A DNA stretch of 64,000 nucleotides, from assembly GCF_039962115.1 (NCBI RefSeq), contig NZ_JAMPKJ010000005.1:1-64000 (forward strand), read 5' to 3'. Made by a program: the position numbers and the translations under genes. The DNA is from Funiculus sociatus GB2-C1. GTDB lineage: Bacteria > Cyanobacteriota > Cyanobacteriia > Cyanobacteriales > FACHB-T130. Positions within the stretch are counted from its first letter, which is position 1. Each line of letters opens with the position of its first letter. This document shows, in pieces, positions 61,555 to 64,000 of this stretch. A model generated the notes under the pieces. It saw nothing but the letters and a program-made list of their open reading frames with translations. It made no database searches and was not told the origin of the DNA.

Positions 61555-62322
61555 TTAACAAACTAGACTCAGAGACATCAGCTCATCCGCCATTTCAAAG
61601 TTAGCGGTGACATTTTGGACATCATCCAAATTTTCTAGGGTGTCGATTAATTTTAAGAGCGATCGCGCAATTTCTGGATCGGCTACTTCCATCGTATTGT
61701 TGGGAATCCAGCGCAGTTCCACCCCACCAACTTTAAAGCCTTTTTCCTTCAAGGTGCGCTCAAGGCTTTCCAAATTTTCCACAGAGGTAAATACCTCAGC
61801 ACCTTCATTATCCTCATCCTCAATTAGCTCATAAGACTCAGCACCGCCTTCTAAAGACGCTTCCAGCAGCGAGTCTTCCTCAACCGCACCTACTACCGTG
61901 CAAACGCCTTTTTGCTCAAACATCCACGATACGCAACCAGTTTCACCGAGATTGCCACCATTTTTACTAAAAGCTGCTCTCAAGTCAGCTGCGGTACGAT
62001 TGCGATTATCTGTAAGCGCTTCCACCAAAATCGCCACACCGCCGGAACCATAGCCTTCGTAACGAATTGTTTCTAGTTGAGCGCCACCTTCCCAAGTACC
62101 AGCGCCCTTTGCGATCGCTCGATCAATATTATCATTCGGAATTCCCGCCGCCTTCGCCTTATCAATCGCCGTCCGCAGTTGAAAATTGCCGGTTGGATCT
62201 GGGATACCGCTTCGAGCTGCCACAATAATAGCGCGAGACAGTTGCGTGAAAGTCTTACCCTTCACCGCATCTACTCTCGCCTTCTGACGCTTAATATTTG
62301 CCCACTTACTATGTCCTGCCAT
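61555..62322 (-). CDS. YebC/PmpR family protein
   Basis: A 255-residue YebC protein beginning MAGHSKWANIKRQKARVDAVKGKTF, with the family patterns RTAIDKAKAAGIPNDNIDRAI and YGSGGVAILVEALTDNRNRT. The acidic end has AEVFTSVENLESLERTLKEKG. YebC members have been described as DNA-binding regulators and, more recently, as translation factors that help ribosomes pass proline-rich stretches. HCP lies 240 bases downstream on the same strand. The start at 62322 is the ATG for MAGHSKW. Confidence 0.95.
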   Translation of the reverse strand: MAGHSKWANIKRQKARVDAVKGKTFTQLSRAIIVAARSGIPDPTGNFQLRTAIDKAKAAGIPNDNIDRAIAKGAGTWEGGAQLETIRYEGYGSGGVAILVEALTDNRNRTAADLRAAFSKNGGNLGETGCVSWMFEQKGVCTVVGAVEEDSLLEASLEGGAESYELIEDEDNEGAEVFTSVENLESLERTLKEKGFKVGGVELRWIPNNTMEVADPEIARSLLKLIDTLENLDDVQNVTANFEMADELMSLSLVC

Positions 62323-62684
62323 ACACTTAAATCATTAACACGCTTATTCAAAAATAGCTTGTAGCTTGTAGGTTAGGTTGAGGGTTATCCATCCCACATT
62401 AATCCTACTCTGCTATATCAAATTTTTGGGTAATGTAAGTGTCTAGCGGTTCTATAACAATCTATTTGAGTAGAGCGTTGTATACAAAGAAGAGGTGATG
62501 GATGTACGTCTTTTATTTGGAACAACTTAGATGTTCTAGTTAAGAATAAATAAAAGTTTGGGTTTATCATAGTAACTTTTAAATTAATCTAAATAATTAA
62601 TTTTGTAATTATTATTTAAATATGTTGAGCTTTATAAATGTTAAGATTAATTCTATCTGTTAATATTAAATAATTTTTTATATT
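62323..62684. other. intergenic, 362 bases, AT-rich
   Basis: No gene or repeat recognised. Strongly AT-rich toward 62684, with several TAAT/ATTA stretches that could hold the promoter of the solute-binding protein gene. Confidence 0.4.
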
Positions 62685-63974
62685 ATGTCGCTGGGATTGG
62701 ACGTATTGGGTCGCATTTTGCTGCGGTGGTTGCTGTTGGGTGTCTGTTTGCTATGTTTGGCGGGATGTCAAGTGCAGCAACAGGTGGGTGTAGTTAAGTT
62801 GACGTTGTGGCAAGGGGTGAATCCGCCGCCGAATCGGGATGTGTTGCAGTCGTTGGTGGATAAGTTTAATCGACAGCATCCGGATATTCAGGTGGAATCG
62901 CTTTATGTGGGTCAGGCGGATCAGCAGTTGCCGAAGATTCTGGCGGCGGTGGTGGGAAATGCGCCTCCGGATATGTTGTGGTTTTCGCCGATGCTGACGG
63001 GTCAGCTGGTGGAGTTGGATGCTATTCGTCCTTTGGAAGATTGGTTAAATGCGTCACCGATACGTGATGAAGTTGACCCAGCTTTGTTTGATTCGATGCA
63101 GTACGCGGGTCATACTTGGTCGGTGCCGTTTGGGACGAATAATGTGGGAGTTTTTTACCGTCCGAGTCTGTTTCAGGCGGCGGGGATAACTCAGTTGCCG
63201 AAAACTTGGGAGGAGTTGCGACAAGTTGCGCGAACTTTAACTAGCGATCGCGATGGGGATAACCGCATTGACCAACACGGGATGCTTTTGCCTTTGGGGA
63301 AAGGGGAATTTGCGGTATTTCTGTGGTTGCCATTTATGTGGAGTGGCGGCGGCGACTTTACGATTGGGAATGATAGGGCCAGTGTGAATCTTGTTAATGA
63401 GGGCGCGATCGCTGCCTTGCAATTCTGGCGACATCTCATAGATGATAAATCAGCGGTTTTGTCTTTGCCCGAACGCGGTTATGAGTTAGATAATTTTCTT
63501 ACTGGTAAGGTGGCGATGCAACTTACTGGCCCTTGGACGCTGGGACAATTGAACGCAACTGGTGTAGATTATGGCGTTTTCCCAATTCCGGCACAGACGC
63601 AACAGGCGACGGCGATGGGAGGAGAAAATCTATTTATCCTCAAAACCACTCCGGAACGAGAACGCGCTGCTTGGACCTTTGCCCAGTACGTTATCAGCGA
63701 AGAATTTCAAACTCAGTGGGCGCTGGGAACAGGTTATTTACCAGTAAATCTCAAATCGCGGCAAAGTGCGGAATATCAAGAATTTATTGCGAAGTCGCCA
63801 GCGCTGAAGGTGTTTTTGGAACAAGCAAAAGATGCGCGATCGCGTCCTATCTTTCCTGGTTATAATCGAATCTCGGAAAATTTGGGCAGAGCGCTTGAGG
63901 GGGTATTATTAGGTAAAAGTTCGCCTCAAGAAGCACTCAATGCTTCGCAGCAGCGACTAAATTTAATTTTTTAA
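62685..63974 (+). CDS. ABC transporter extracellular solute-binding lipoprotein
   Basis: A 429-residue family-1 solute-binding protein. The signal peptide ends in lipobox CLAGC (near residue 27). The mature part opens VVKLTLWQGVNPPPNRDVLQSLVDKFNRQHPDIQVE and continues with AAVVGNAPPDMLWFSPM, VPFGTNNVGVFYRPSLF and MQLTGPWTLGQLNATGVDYGVFPIP. Such proteins feed sugars to ABC importers. The permease genes would be beyond the window end if they are clustered. Start is the ATG at 62685. Confidence 0.9.
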   Translation: MSLGLDVLGRILLRWLLLGVCLLCLAGCQVQQQVGVVKLTLWQGVNPPPNRDVLQSLVDKFNRQHPDIQVESLYVGQADQQLPKILAAVVGNAPPDMLWFSPMLTGQLVELDAIRPLEDWLNASPIRDEVDPALFDSMQYAGHTWSVPFGTNNVGVFYRPSLFQAAGITQLPKTWEELRQVARTLTSDRDGDNRIDQHGMLLPLGKGEFAVFLWLPFMWSGGGDFTIGNDRASVNLVNEGAIAALQFWRHLIDDKSAVLSLPERGYELDNFLTGKVAMQLTGPWTLGQLNATGVDYGVFPIPAQTQQATAMGGENLFILKTTPERERAAWTFAQYVISEEFQTQWALGTGYLPVNLKSRQSAEYQEFIAKSPALKVFLEQAKDARSRPIFPGYNRISENLGRALEGVLLGKSSPQEALNASQQRLNLIF

Positions 63975-64000
63975 AGCTTTAAGTAGCAGAGGTTAACGTT

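Noticed and set aside
1-64000. CRISPR array or prophage
   Set aside because: The direct repeats seen are tandem heptamers or TPR units without spacers, and no phage structural or integrase genes are present.

Overview
The window is from a cyanobacterial chromosome. The octamer GCGATCGC (HIP1) and its GCGATCG cores recur throughout, inside genes and between them. Several genes belong to cyanobacterium-specific families: Psb27, helical carotenoid protein (OCP N-domain), the cyanobacterial Hfq, GuaB3, ComFB, a SigG-type sigma factor, the DUF3038/DUF4335 pair, DUF1517, and the Yfr1 sRNA between guaB3 and trxA. Low-complexity heptamer repeats (GGGGATT, CCCCAGT and CCCTTGT types) and many palindromic dispersed repeats suggest a filamentous or large-genome cyanobacterium. 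No heterocyst, rRNA or tRNA genes were seen. No prophage, CRISPR array or intact insertion sequence was found; mobile DNA is limited to an IS200/IS605 tnpB tail, a Uma2-type gene fragment and repeats.

Layout. 0-12.8 kb: mostly minus-strand genes (HEAT-repeat protein, methyltransferase, GH38 alpha-mannosidase, TPR protein, DUF4335, DUF3038, mutS2) plus one plus-strand conserved hypothetical. 12.8-17.3 kb: a small acidic protein, a YqiJ-like membrane protein with a flotillin, and a putative lipoprotein. 17.3-20.4 kb: a STAND/NB-ARC-type ATPase with eight 40-residue TPR units, divergent from a small membrane protein. 20.5-23.7 kb: guaB3, Yfr1, trxA and a LOG-family gene. 24.1-25.8 kb: a GT2 glycosyltransferase and a membrane protein. 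25.9-32.7 kb: a same-strand signalling cluster of an RsbQ/KAI2-like hydrolase and two hybrid histidine kinases. 33-38.9 kb: psb27, a GHL10-type glycosidase, leuS and a gamma-glutamylcyclotransferase. 39-44 kb: a SigG-type ECF sigma factor with its putative anti-sigma factor, an L,D-transpeptidase, ComFB and an M23 peptidase. 44.3-49.6 kb: a CPA2 antiporter, hfq, dapF, a PD-(D/E)XK-like nuclease and a small P-loop kinase. 49.7-55.2 kb: a beta-helix DUF1565/SPOR protein, thiE-thiS, DUF1517 and a PEP-CTERM-like protein. 55.5-64 kb: a lone potC, an EcsC-TerB-like protein, a conserved hypothetical, a UbiH-type hydroxylase, helical carotenoid protein, YebC and a sugar-type ABC binding lipoprotein.

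Three observations stand out. First, intergenic-type repeats lie in frame inside several conserved genes (mutS2, dapF, a hybrid kinase at two places, and probably the GH38 gene and leuS), apparently tolerated as surface loops. Second, the RsbQ/KAI2-like hydrolase sits directly upstream of two hybrid kinases, a plausible small-molecule-sensing cascade. Third, the STAND ATPase carries near-identical TPR units, which points to recent repeat expansion or homogenisation in the sensor domain. All assignments come from reading the sequence; no database search was run.
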